From positions 4,650,001 through 4,714,000 of the forward strand of contig CAKKNE010000005.1 of assembly GCA_918797485.1 (NCBI GenBank): 64,000 bases of DNA. The letters are read 5' to 3'. Within the stretch, counting starts at the first letter, position 1. Every line of letters starts with the position of its first letter. Below, in pieces: positions 43,901 through 53,853 of this stretch. Under the pieces are notes generated by a model. That model saw nothing but the letters and a program-made list of their open reading frames with translations, ran no database searches and was not told the DNA's origin. Position numbers and translations under genes: made by a program. The DNA comes from Pelagomonas calceolata. Its lineage: Eukaryota; Sar; Pelagophyceae; Pelagomonadales; Pelagomonadaceae.

Positions 43901-46900
43901 GGGCGCCACGCTCAAGGCCAAGGCCGTGCAAGCGAAATCAAGGGCCGCGGAGAAAGCAGCCGGTGTGAGGCAGGGGAGTCTGGAACACCTTGGGTTGGGC
44001 GACTGTCAGTTGACCGGCGACGGCACGGACCTGTTGGGTATTACGGCACTGTGCTCCGCCTGCGAGCGCACCAAGAGATTGACATCTTTGGATCTGGCCA
44101 ACAATGCTCTGAGCGATGAAGCCGTGCGGTCCTTAGCCAATGCCTTGGACCGGTCGAAGCCCACGCCCATCAAAACCATGGTGCTCCGCGGGAATAGTTG
44201 CGACGCGAAGTGGCTCTGGCGCGACCACCGCATGCCCGCGAGTGAAGCTGATGAACAATGCGCCAAGACCGCGGCCGTGACGGGCAAACACGTCACGTAC
44301 GTACCTTCCATTGCTACTACGTTGGCCCAATCAAGAAAAGATAGGATCAACGCCGAGCGGGAACGGAAGGGGCGTAAAAGAGCTAGAAAACAAGCCGAAC
44401 TCGACTTGCTACTGAAGGCCATCACCCCGAAGGACGAGACCGACGAGGAAAGAATCAGGAGGGAGGACCGCGGCTCGTCGGACAATTTGCGGGCGAGTCG
44501 CGGTTCCGGTAGTCATGACGCCAAGGTGCTGCGACGGCAGAACGCGCGGGAGCAGACGGAGCTCCGTCGAAAAAGGCGAGAGTACGAGCGCCTCAAGCAG
44601 GAGCTCGAGGACGGCGTGAGTGACGAGGAATTGTCGACGCAGGACGACGCCCACGTCCTGCCGCCGCCGCCCGTGTCGACAGAGACCTGTAAATTGGCCG
44701 GCGAGTGGACGAGTGTCGGCTGGCTGCCGGAACCCGACAAGGTCGCCGCGAGACTTGGGAGGCGCCAGGAGCGCGAGCGCGCCAAGGAAGCCGCCCGGAC
44801 GAAAGACGAGGACGACGCCGTTGAAGCCGCGGGCGCGGCGGCGGCCGCGAAGGCGAACCTCGCGGCCATGCGTGTTCCTGATGGAGTTAGGTTAGCTCGA
44901 GCCGTCTGCGACGAGATGGACGTCGACAAGAAGGCGAAGAAGGCCAAGCGCGAGGCCGCGAAGAAGAAGCGCGAGCAGGAGGCCTTAGATCGGAAGCGCG
45001 AGGACGACGGTCTACAAGGGCGGCGCGCGTCGGACCTCTCGGTCTCGTCCTCGGGCTCGGCCCGGAAGAGGAAGAAGGAGGTGCAGAAGCCGCCCTCGAA
45101 ATGGTGCTGCGGCCGCAAGAAGACCGACGCTCCGGCCAAGGTCAAGCCGCGCAAGTCCAAGGACAAGGACTCGTGGAAGGAGTTCCGGAAGCGACGGCAG
45201 CGGTCTGGAAGTGGAGAGGACATTTATCGGCCGCGCGGTTCGTTTGATGAGATCGGTGAGCAAATGGGAAGGATCGCCGATCCCGTCGGTGATGCTATCA
45301 GGAAGAAGGAGGCGGAGAAGGCCGAGGCGGATCATTTAGCGGAGGTACGCGCTTTACCTACACCGAAAGAACTGAAGGCGATGGAGAAGAAGAAGGCCGA
45401 GGACGAGTGGTGCGTTTATCCGCGTCCTTGTGTGTCCCCATACGCCATCGCCGCGACCTCATACACCTCCACGCCATCGACGCGACCTCGTACACGCCAT
45501 CGACGCGACGCCGTACGCAGGCTGCGCGACACGTTCCAGCGCGTGGACATGGACCACGGCGGGACCGTCGACGCCCACGAGCTCACTGCATTATTGATAA
45601 GGTTGGGCTGGAGCCACTTCACGCGGCAGCAGTTGGCCGAGGTCTACGCCCAATTAGATGAAGATAATTCGGGCGAGATCGACGTCGAAGAATTAATCCT
45701 GTGGTGGACCCAGGGCGGCGGGAAGGAGCGAGTAAGGAGGGAGCGGCGCAAGGTCAATGCCATTCTTCGACGATTACTAGCGAAGCCGAAGCGACTCCTG
45801 CTCGGGCCGCCGAAGGACGCGCGAGGAGGCACGGACGACCCGCGCGTGCAGGACGGCGTGCGATGTTTAGAAGCGGACGCTAGTTGTGAGGCCCAAAGAC
45901 TTGCGAGAGAAGCGTATCGACGACGACGGCCGCCGCGCGACCAGTCCGAGTGCGTCTGTCAAATTTGTGGACTTAGTTTAGTGGACAAGGCGCAGCTTGC
46001 GTTACATATGCGCGACGCGAAGAAGGCCCACCGGAAGTACGAGAAGGCCCAGGTTGCGGAGAAGGAGCGACGGAACATGCTTGAGAGAGCTAGACTAGTT
46101 GTGGCAAATGAATTACGAGCCAAGGAAGGCCGGAAAGCGGCGAAAGCGCAAAAAGGCAAGTTCTGGAAGAAGAAGGAGGACGACGTCCTCCAGAAGCGCA
46201 AAAGGAAGAAGAAGAAGGGCAAGAAGGACCCGCCGCCCTTTCCCGTGCTCCTATGTTTTGATAGTAAGGTGCCGCACCACGCCGAGGTCCAGACCTACGA
46301 CATGCCCGACGAGAAGCACGGGCGGCCGACGGGCGCTATTGGTTTAAAGACGTGCGGCGTCTACTGCGTCGCGGACGGTCTCGGGAATCCGTTGGTCACG
46401 AAGGGGAGCGGCACGGAGTGGCTGAAAGTGGTCTGGCCCTCGTCGTGCATCGGTGGGGGCGGTGCGAAAGCCGCGGCGGCGGCGGCCGACACGATTAGGC
46501 GGGCGATCGCAGCGCAGGCCGGCGGCGCGCCGCTGCCCAAAGATCCGCGGTTGGAGCCTCGGGCGCTCGTGTGGTTGCGAAACCGGCACCCGGAGCACGC
46601 CAAGGGCCAGGCGCCCGTGTTTCGACCGATCCTGGCGGGCGAGACGCCCTACGAGAAGGTGTGTATTGCGGCGTCCCTATTGTACTGAGCGTGTCTTTCT
46701 TCGCGTCGACGCCGTCGGGGCGCCAACGCCACGTCTCCGGCGTTCGTCGCGTCGACAGCGTCGCGGCGACCGGGCATCATATACGCCATCGACGCGACAC
46801 CGTGGCACGCCATCGACGCGACGTCCGCTCGCAGGGCCGCACGCCGGAGGAGCTCAAGCTCATGCAGCTCAACGCCGAGGAGCTCAAGGCGGCCCGCGCG

Positions 46901-47638
46901 AAGCGGAGCCGGCTCCAGAAGTGGATCATCTACCGGAAGAAGGAGGCCATTCGAAAGCAACAGGATCTAGACGAAGCCGAGGAGGTGAAGCGCAAGATGA
47001 TCATGGGCGGCCACATCGAGTTCGCCGTCCTGCCGAAGACGCTGAAGAAGGGTCGGGAGGTCGAGTTGTTCGCGCGGCCGCGGTGGTTCCGGGCGCACCC
47101 CTCTCTCCCCAAATTTTCCAAGATCAAGGTGCGCGTCGTGCCCGAGGTCGGGTCTTATGTGGTCGGGGAATTGCGCTGGGGCCACGCCGTTTTAGCTTAT
47201 GGCAAGGCCGGCCACTGGCTGCTCATCGCGTTCGAGAAGCGGGATAATGCCTGGATCCTGGCCAAGGCCCCCACGCGCGACTTCCTGCAGCAGGTGACGT
47301 CTACCGTGGATATTAGTGATCTGGACGACGGCGTCGTCAGCCCGCAGGAGGTCGAGCCCGGCGCGTGCGAGGAGATCACGGCCAAGGCCCAGCGCACGGT
47401 CGCGGACGAGATCCAGTCTTTGGCTGCCCTCGCGGAGAAGGCCGACGTGTCGGATGCCGAATTGGCGGCGCTCGGCGACGCGCGCTTCGAGACGCCGACG
47501 CCCGTCGCGCCCGAGCCCTCGGGCGCGTCGCCGTCGGCGAACCTGTCGGCCGACGAGCGGTCCCAGGCGACGGGCGCGGAGCGGTCGCAGGTGACCCTGG
47601 AGACCGGTGCGTCGTCGGCCGTGCGGTCGACTGGGTAA
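40995..47638 (+). CDS. Giant multidomain protein: L7/L12-like fold, four EF hands, CBM48-like domain, LRRs, zinc finger
   Basis: Inferred exons 40995-45409, 45521-46658 and 46835-47638; 2118 residues. Order: charged coiled coil (1-165); a segment at 167-239 patterned like the ribosomal L7/L12 C-terminal domain (FIKLVMTFTDCKWKQAAKLVDKLPSHV...AERFRVELEKLGGKCALE); EF hands at about 285-352 (DADGSGAIDVDE, DDDGSGDIDFDE); a CBM48/AMPK-beta-like domain at about 575-675 (VEGEFSGWEFVQLQ, PPGSYSYTFKIDGEYHLDP); ribonuclease-inhibitor-type LRRs (678-1070); Lys/Glu-rich helices; two more EF hands (about 1475-1540; DMDHGGTVDAHE, DEDNSGEIDVEE); a C2H2-like finger (CQICGLSLVDKAQLALHMRDAKKAH); and a C-terminal beta-rich part. 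Two or three EF loops look able to bind calcium. Role unknown; a calcium-responsive cytoskeletal or ciliary scaffold is one guess. Confidence 0.75.
45410..45520 (+). mobile_element. Intron 1 of the EF-hand/LRR gene, introner-core repeats (111 nt)
   Basis: GTGCGTTTAT to CGTACGCAG; splicing joins DEW to LRDTFQRVDMD. It contains three tandem copies of the introner core, CGCCATCGACGCGAC (the first with one change). It is 37 codons without a stop, so retention cannot be excluded from sequence alone. Confidence 0.6.
46659..46834 (+). mobile_element. Intron 2 of the EF-hand/LRR gene, introner-core repeats (176 nt)
   Basis: Begins GTGTGTATTG and ends CGCTCGCAG. It has in-frame stops, so splicing is required to reach the downstream exon, which opens exactly in phase (YEK/GRTPEEL). 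Two copies of CGCCATCGACGCGAC lie near its 3' end. No inverted ends remain. Confidence 0.7.
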
Positions 47639-47649
47639 ATATTTGAGTG

Positions 47650-48179
47650 TGTTATTTATGCGTTTTCCGAGTCCGCGTTCGTTGTCCTGCGTTCTGCCGT
47701 ATCGCCTCCGTTTTACCTCGTTCTTTGTTTTCTGGAGCCGCTGTGGTCCCCGACGTCCCGCGAGTCACGCCAGCGCCGCGTCTGGTGCCTTTTGGCTGTT
47801 TCCGTTTCCCGCGTTCGTTGTCCCGCGTTCCGTCGTAACTCCGCTGAATCACCCCCGATGGAGCTCATTCTTTGTGTTCCGGAGTCGCCGTGGTCCCAGA
47901 CGGTTCGCGAGCGACGCCGTCTCCGCGTAGGTGCAATTTTGTTGTTTCCGCGTCTCCGCGCGCGGTATCGCGCGGTGTCCATAACTTGGCCCCATTGTGA
48001 CCGTTTGAGCTCGTTGTTGGTTTTTTGGAATCTCCGTTGTCTCATGCGTCCCGCGAGTGCCACGTTTGGGCACGTTTGGGTAGTTTGGCGGTTTTGTGGT
48101 TGTTCGGGGGCGCCGCAAGCGGCTGAAAAAATTCTAGAACGTACTTGCGTACAATTCTAAGTGCATTGGTATAGTTTTC
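47650..48179. repeat. Degenerate tandem array, 146-nt period
   Basis: About three and a half units. Equivalent points ACCTCGTTCTTTG (47715), GAGCTCATTCTTTG (47861) and GAGCTCGTTGTTGG (48007) are spaced exactly 146 nt; GGAGCCGC/GGAGTCGCC/GGAATCTCC and CCGCGTTCGTTGTCC-type blocks recur at the same offsets. It starts just after the stop of the EF-hand gene. A further copy is at 57931-58073. No coding potential. Confidence 0.7.
48111..48179. repeat. Hairpin-bearing tail of the 146-nt repeat, copy A
   Basis: CCGC-AA-GCGG, then GAAAAAATT, then the stem AGAA-C-GTAC / GTAC-AA-TTCT around the loop TTGC, then ATTGGTATAGTTTTC. The same order is found at 58007-58073 with different stem bases, so pairing is kept while sequence changes. 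Confidence 0.5.
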
Positions 48180-49169
48180 AACTAGCCTGAGGACCACAGG
48201 ATCCATTTGAGGCAAGAAGAAAGCAACAAGACGCAGATGTCGTACAATGACGCATACTATCGGCGGACAACGTGGTATACCTTGTCCACGGCCGAGACCT
48301 CACTGTACTGCGTAATGCCCATGCGCAAAGATGAGACCCGGGAAATCCGACCGTCCAAGAGCAAGCCATTTTAGTGGCTTGCCCCGGACACCCATGGCGA
48401 AAAATCGTAGATTGCCGAGGCTGCGGCGTCCGTGGGCCCGGCGCGTGATAGAGCACCGCTGGGGCAACTTTTGGGCAGGGTGTGGGGCTGCCCGGTAGTC
48501 CGGGCCCCAACATGTTGTTCAAATGCTGCCAGCTGCCAAACGAGTGGCACTCGCCGTATTCGGCACCGTAGGGAGCGCGGTGGCCACGCCCGCGTGCGCA
48601 CAACCACTGCTTTCGCGCCGCGGCGCCTCGTTTGCCCATCGTTGTCGATCCAGCACTTTGTGCTGCTTGCGTCGCCGCGCCCGCGTCATGCGCAGCGCGC
48701 GGGGCAGCACTGGCCGGGCTCGAGCTGGGATCGAGATACCATCGTATGCGTCGCCCGAACGCAGCGTTGACGCTGCGCACCGATACCGACAGGCGCTGCG
48801 CTTTCGCGCGGCGGACCGTCGGCGTCGACGCGGGCGCCGACGGGACGCGCTTCGGCGCAAACGCCACCGGAGTCCGTGCCTGAGGCACTGGACCTACCCG
48901 GCGCGTGGTTTGCACCCTCGCGCTGGCAGCCCTGCCAAGCCTACCGGTCGCAGGGACCGGCAGGCTTGGAGGCTGTGACCCATGCCCACGCCGGCGCCCG
49001 CGCGTCGTCGCAGCGATGCTGCATGATGACGCGCGGTGCCCTGGGCGTGGGTTCCGAGCCCAGCCGCGTAATTTGGCGCTGCCCCAATGGGGCTGCCGAG
49101 CCGAAGGCTCATGGCCATCGTGGCGGAGAGCATTTTTTTCCCTACGGGCACCATTGCTGCCGCGCTGCT
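48180..49169. other. Gene-poor region upstream of the ankyrin gene, hairpin-rich
   Basis: An open minus-strand frame (48178-48915) is Arg/Ser/Cys-rich and looks non-coding. Hairpins: CCAAGCCTACCGGTC with GACCGGCAGGCTTGG at 48935-48969, CTGGGC/GCCCAG at 49041-49063, GCCCC-AAT-GGGGC at 49081-49093 and GAGCC-GAA-GGCTC at 49098-49110. Could be a structured leader or remnant element. No tRNA-like fold found. Confidence 0.4.
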
Positions 49170-50411
49170 ATGTCTGCTGAGTGGTCCCTGGACCAAAATG
49201 GCGGGAAAATTTTTCATCTCTCGCAGAGCAGGGCGCCGCACATGGCACAGAGGCTGCCCATTGGCCGCACCGGTGCGAGTATGGACGCCGGCTGCTATCG
49301 CCCTGCTTTCTATCATGCGTGTGAGCGGGGCGACCTCGCGGAAATCCGGCGGCATCTCGACGAGGGCGCAAAATTGGAGGGACAGAGCCTGCCTCTGGGA
49401 CGCACCGGAGATGGTCGAGCGGTGTGGTTTCGGGAAGACCTGCCAGGCCTTCGCAACTTCGCAAACGGGAACTTCGACCCGCCCACGTGCACCTTTGAAG
49501 TTGCGGAAGACCATACGCCGCTGCTCGTCGTCGCCCGGCGCGGGAAAGTTGTCGCCACGAGGCTACTCCTGGAACGCGGCGCTGATCCTAATGTGAAGAT
49601 CGCTGTGGAAAGATCGGCGCAGATCCAATACGGGCACATTCCATCATCGGGTCGATCAAACACGTCGCCGGATTGGATCGCCGATGAGTGTACGCCGCTC
49701 CTCCTTGCGTGTAAGGCGGGCCACGCGCAGGTGGCGAGCCTACTTCTCGATTTCGGCGCCGACGTCAACTTTATGACCGTTGATGGTTTTACGGCATTGT
49801 CTTATGCGTGCAAGGCAACCGGAGAACCCGTTGATGTTGTGACTTTACTGCTCGATCGAGGCGCCGACATCACGAAGGGTCGCAGTGAAGGACCGAGGCC
49901 GAACTGCTTTTGCGAAATGACGCCGCTTCGCTATGCTGTCAGGAATCACAAATTGAACATAGTCCGGCTGCTTCTTGCACGCGGTGCTCCAGTCGATCAA
50001 GGGAGCCACACCTTTGACCCTGAGCGAGAGGGATGTGAAGAGGTTTTTGAATCACCACTTTACATGATGTGCAGGCATTGTTCTCATGTACCAAGTCCGG
50101 TCAAATTTGCTGTGGTGCGGCTTCTTCTCGCGCACGGAGCGTCTTTCGAGCTACCGCACCTCACTTTCTGGGAATATGGTAGCGGACCTCTGCCTCCCGA
50201 ATTTACGACGCCGCTCTGGTGTGTTCGGGATGCGGCGCGATGCCGGCTGCCCGGGGCGCCCGAAATGAACGCCCTCTTCGACGACTACCTCAAGAAGTAC
50301 TGGACGTTGCGCTACAAGCTCCGTCTTTTCGGGGACTTGGACGAGTACCTTTCGAACTACCTCGCGTCCTTCATCATCGGCGACGGCGTCATGTCGACGA
50401 AGCGCACGTGA
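49170..50411 (+). CDS. Ankyrin-repeat protein
   Basis: 413 residues from the ATG at 49170; ATGs at 49242 and 49281 are alternatives, the last giving MDAGCYRPAFYHACERGDLAEIRRHL. About six ankyrin repeats, several with the consensus TPLLLACKAGHAQVASLLLDFGADVN, FTALSYACKA...VVTLLLDRGADI, MTPLRYAVRNHKLNIVRLLLARGAPV. A C-terminal non-repeat domain (LFDDYLKKYWTLRYKLRLFGDLDEYLSNYLASFI) follows. No membrane helix. Ankyrin proteins are protein-binding scaffolds and expanded families are common in such algae; the partner is unknown. Start uncertain. Confidence 0.8.
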   Translation: MSAEWSLDQNGGKIFHLSQSRAPHMAQRLPIGRTGASMDAGCYRPAFYHACERGDLAEIRRHLDEGAKLEGQSLPLGRTGDGRAVWFREDLPGLRNFANGNFDPPTCTFEVAEDHTPLLVVARRGKVVATRLLLERGADPNVKIAVERSAQIQYGHIPSSGRSNTSPDWIADECTPLLLACKAGHAQVASLLLDFGADVNFMTVDGFTALSYACKATGEPVDVVTLLLDRGADITKGRSEGPRPNCFCEMTPLRYAVRNHKLNIVRLLLARGAPVDQGSHTFDPEREGCEEVFESPLYMMCRHCSHVPSPVKFAVVRLLLAHGASFELPHLTFWEYGSGPLPPEFTTPLWCVRDAARCRLPGAPEMNALFDDYLKKYWTLRYKLRLFGDLDEYLSNYLASFIIGDGVMSTKRT

Positions 50412-50509
50412 TGATTTGTCCGAGGCCGTGTGCAAACCTGTAAGGAGACTTTGTTTTTTATCGGAGTATAGCTCTCTTCGATTGACGTCTTCCAAAGCCT
50501 CGCGCGTGG

Positions 50510-50533
50510 GCTAGCGTTAAGACACTAGCAAGC
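50510..50533 (+). promoter_or_regulatory. Conserved intergenic motif, copy 7
   Basis: GCTAGCGT followed by TAAGACACTAG, CAAGC. It lies 151 nt before the ATG of the amino-acid transporter at 50684. This copy is between tandem genes, not head-to-head ones. Confidence 0.55.
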
Positions 50534-50683
50534 AGACTTTCAAGCACGTCGTGCGCGGCCAAAACACGCTCGTCGGCGCGTAAAACACAACGCCAAGCGC
50601 ACTTCGCGTCTCAATTGATCAAGTATTAGACGGCTGTGACAGTAGAAGCGACGCCGCCGCGCTAGGTGACCGCACCAAACCAA

Positions 50684-52514
50684 ATGGCTGCACAGCCCCC
50701 GCAAGCCTCCCCGGTCTCCCAGGCCCACGCCACCTACACCCACGGCCAGGACGCCGGGGATTTAGCCGCGCGCGCGCGCGAGCTGGGCCTCGAGCGGCGC
50801 GCGGCGCTGCTGGAGGCGTCGCGGCAGCGGCACTCGTTGTACGGCGGCACGCTCAAGTCGACGCGGCTGCGGCTCGCGGTGCTCGCGTCGTTCGACCCCG
50901 ACCTCGAGGAGGAGGACTGGCAGCGGACGCCGTCGACGCCGACCGCGCGGCGGCCGCTCGACCGGTCGCCGTCGTGGCTCGAGGACGTCGAGGCGCGCCG
51001 CGAGGCGCGCCAGAGCGGCTTCACGCTGCAGCAGGCGTTCCTGGCGACGGTCAAGTCGGCCGTCGGCCCCGCGGTGCTGTACATGCCCCGGGGCTTCGAG
51101 GAGGGCGGCCTCGCGTTTTCGTTAGGCATGCTCGTCCTCAGCTTCGCGCTCTTCGGGCTCGGCGCGACGCGGCTGCTGGAGGCCTGGGCGCTCCACGGCC
51201 GGAGCTACTCCGGGCTCATGGGCAAGGCCTTTGGGCTCAAGGGCGTCTACCTCTGCCGCGTCACGATCGTGCTGCAGCAGTGCGGCATCTGCCTCACGTA
51301 CGTCATCTTCATCGCGACGAACTGCCGCGAGCTCTGGGCCTACTGGACCGGCGCGACGCCGACGCTGGCGACGTGCTGCGCGCTGCAGCTCCTCGTGCTC
51401 GTGCCGCTCTCGTGGATCCGCGACATGCAGACGTTCGCGACGACGAACCTCATCGCGAACGCGCTGATTCTGTACGCGTTGATCGTGCTGGCGCTCCACG
51501 CGACGACGACGATCGCGCACGACCCGCCGGCCTCACTAACGACGCTGCCGCTCTTCAACCGCGAGTCGTTCTATTTGTTTGTTGGGACGTCTGCCTTCGT
51601 CTACGAGGGCTCCGCCGCGCTCGTCGTGCCCCGTGTGAAAATCAACCAGTGCGTCGGGTGCACCCGACAATTCTTCACTAAGTCAATCGGCGATGATGTG
51701 GCCGTGCTGGCCCGGCCGAGCGGCGAGGAACCGGCATCGCCACGCCATCGAGCAGGCGTCGCATCGATGGCGTGGAGGTCGACGCGAAGATTCAGCACGA
51801 ACCCGCCGTAAAATTTTGATTTCCACACAGGTCGTGCCGCTCCAAGAGGCCGTCAAGCCGGACCGGCGCGCCGACTTCTCGAAGATGTACGTGCGGACGT
51901 GCGCGGGTATTATTGCGACCTATATCTTCTTCGGTGCGCTGAACTGGATCGCCTATGGCAAGAGCACGCAGGTCGTCCTCACGCTGAACCTGCCGCGCGG
52001 GCCGTGGAAGGCGTCCGTCCAGCTCGCCTATTCGTTGGCCGTCGTCTTCACGTTCCCGCTGCAGCTCTACCCCGCCGTGCAGATCCTCAAATCGGTGGGC
52101 CGCAAGCTGAAGCGGCTGTCCGTGTCGCGCGTCGGGTACGTGGCCATCGACGACCCGACGACGGTCGAGCCGCCGTCGGAGACGGACACCGAGGCCGACA
52201 CGCCGACGCGCGCGATCAAGCCGCCGCGGCCGCGCACGTCCAAGCTCGAGGGCAACGCCGCGCGGACCGCGGTCGTCGCGGTCCTCGTCGCCGTCGCCAT
52301 CGCCGAGGTCCGGCGCCTCGACAAGATCGTCGCGCTCGTCGGCGGCTTCCTCGGCATCCCGCTCGCCTTCGTCTACCCGCTCGCCGTGCACCTCCGCCTC
52401 GTGCCGAACGCGCCGGCGCGGACGCGCGCGCTGAGCATCGTTGCCATGGGCGTCGGCGCCGTGCTCGGTTTGGTTTGCTCGGCCGTGACTTTGCTGACGT
52501 GGAACCGGTCTTGA
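50684..52514 (+). CDS. Amino acid transporter, AAAP/SLC36-like, with one introner
   Basis: Exons 50684-51622 and 51831-52514; 540 residues. ATG at 50684 (the frame starts 18 nt earlier only with GTG). A polar N-terminus of about 115 residues precedes 11 hydrophobic helices. FLATVKSAVGPAVLYMPRGFEEGGLAFS matches the first helix pair of the amino acid/auxin permease family (KS.VG.GVL..P..F...G), which imports amino acids with protons at plasma or vacuolar membranes. Splicing the introner restores AFVYEGSAALVVPLQEAVKPDRRADF. A Thr/Pro/Glu-rich loop lies between helices 9 and 10. Substrate not predictable. Confidence 0.9.
51623..51830 (+). mobile_element. Introner 4, full-length, reverse orientation, in the amino-acid transporter
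   Basis: Element 51631-51830 (200 nt) with 8-bp duplication GTCGTGCC at 51623-51630 and 51831-51838. The 5' end is CCGTGTGAAAATCAA (two changes from consensus) and the 3' end is perfect. Inserted backwards relative to introners 1 and 2. Intron 208 nt, so unspliced RNA is out of frame. Core present as CATCGATGCG. Confidence 0.93.
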
Positions 52515-52805
52515 TTTGATGTCGGGCTTAAGTAGTGTTGTTTATTTCGCGAGCTTTTGACATTTTGTTCGGGTTGCCTGTGCTGTACCTTTTGGGTCAG
52601 GTCTCGGACACCGCCGCAGAGACACCAGCCGCGTCGAACTGGGGGTAGTGTCTGATTCATTTGTGTCACGCGACCACCGCTCAAAGAGCTGCGGCGCGTT
52701 TGACGGCTGGAAGAGCACCTATCAAAGCTTGTGCTCTCCGCAGTGCGTTTCACACCGAGCCTCTGTGGCGCCTTTGACTCCTCGCCAAGCAGCAGGACAA
52801 CCACC

Positions 52806-53567
52806 ATGGCGGAAGAGAATCTCGTAACTAAGGAGGTCGAGGAGAGCCTCCGCAGACTCAAGTCGCTCTTAGACGACGGCATCATCACCGAGAGTGACTT
52901 TGAGGAGAAGAAGAAGCAGCTCCTACGTCTGCCACCCGCGAAGCGCGAGGCGCCGCCGGCCGACGCGGCCGCCACGCCGCCCAAGAAGATGGCCAAGCCG
53001 CCGTCGGCCACGCCGCCGCCCGCGCAGCCGGCGAGCATCGACCTCACGAACGACACCGAGGCCCCTCCGCCGGCGGCCGCCGCCCCACCGGTCGCGCCGC
53101 CGGCCGTCGCGCCGCCGGCCGTCGCGCCTCCGGCCGCCGCGCCGCCGGCCGCGCCGCCGGCGCCGGCGATCGTGCAGCCGCCCAGAGGGATCTCGACGAA
53201 CCGGGCCGCCATGGCCCGCTACAATAGGCACGAGCGCGACCTGCTGCAGGCGAGGGACGACTGGGAGGCCTTCCTATCGGCGGACAACGTGGACAGCGGC
53301 GACGACGACGCGTCGCCAAAGCAGCTGACCGGATATTTCCCTGCTTGGGAGAACGCCAAGTACCTGGAGCTGCTCAACAAGTACGGCGAGCCCAAGAATG
53401 CGAACCCGGAGGCGTTGAGGGCTTTCTCGCAGGAGTTCTGTTATCGAAAGAAGGCGTCGATAACGTCGCACCCCAGCTATTTCAACAAAGGCGCGTACGA
53501 TGCCTGGCGCGCCGCGAACGGCGGCAAGTGGGTCGGCTTCACGTGGACAGCCCCGAACGGACTGTGA
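52806..53567 (+). CDS. SHOCT-like-domain protein A with Pro/Ala-rich linker
   Basis: 253 residues from the ATG at 52806 (ACCATGG). Residues 13-42 (VEESLRRLKSLLDDGIITESDFEEKKKQLL) match the short SHOCT helix-hairpin pattern 'L..L.d.G.ITe.EFe.KK..LL'. Then a Pro/Ala-rich linker with PPAVAPPAVAPPAAAPP repeats, and a C-terminal domain (about 165-253) ending KASITSHPSYFNKGAYDAWRAANGGKWVGFTWTAPNGL. This paralogue shares its N-terminus and PPKK linker with the gene at 61245, but the C-terminal domains differ. Function unknown; SHOCT modules often mediate oligomerisation. Confidence 0.72.
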   Translation: MAEENLVTKEVEESLRRLKSLLDDGIITESDFEEKKKQLLRLPPAKREAPPADAAATPPKKMAKPPSATPPPAQPASIDLTNDTEAPPPAAAAPPVAPPAVAPPAVAPPAAAPPAAPPAPAIVQPPRGISTNRAAMARYNRHERDLLQARDDWEAFLSADNVDSGDDDASPKQLTGYFPAWENAKYLELLNKYGEPKNANPEALRAFSQEFCYRKKASITSHPSYFNKGAYDAWRAANGGKWVGFTWTAPNGL

Positions 53568-53853
53568 GTCTCGGCGCCCGCGGCGCGACGGGGCCGCGCC
53601 GGTCTCGTCGTCGTCGCATCCCCCCTCCCCCCTCCTGGACGCCAGTAAGAGTGAACACATGTCTCTTGGAGAGCTTTGGACCCCTCTCTGGTCAAATCCG
53701 GCTCGCTGGCTTTGTCCTTAATTTTTTGGCAAGGCAGACGTGTGAGCTAAATCGGGAGCGATTTGACGCGTCACGCAACGACGGAGCGTGTGCATAGCGT
53801 CTACGCTGCCAAAAAACATATAGCTGCGCAGCAACGCCAGCTCTCCGACAGCA

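Noticed and set aside
48178-48915. 245-residue minus-strand frame
   Set aside because: Arg/Ser/Cys-rich composition, no recognisable domain, lies in a hairpin- and repeat-rich spacer and begins at a non-ATG codon.
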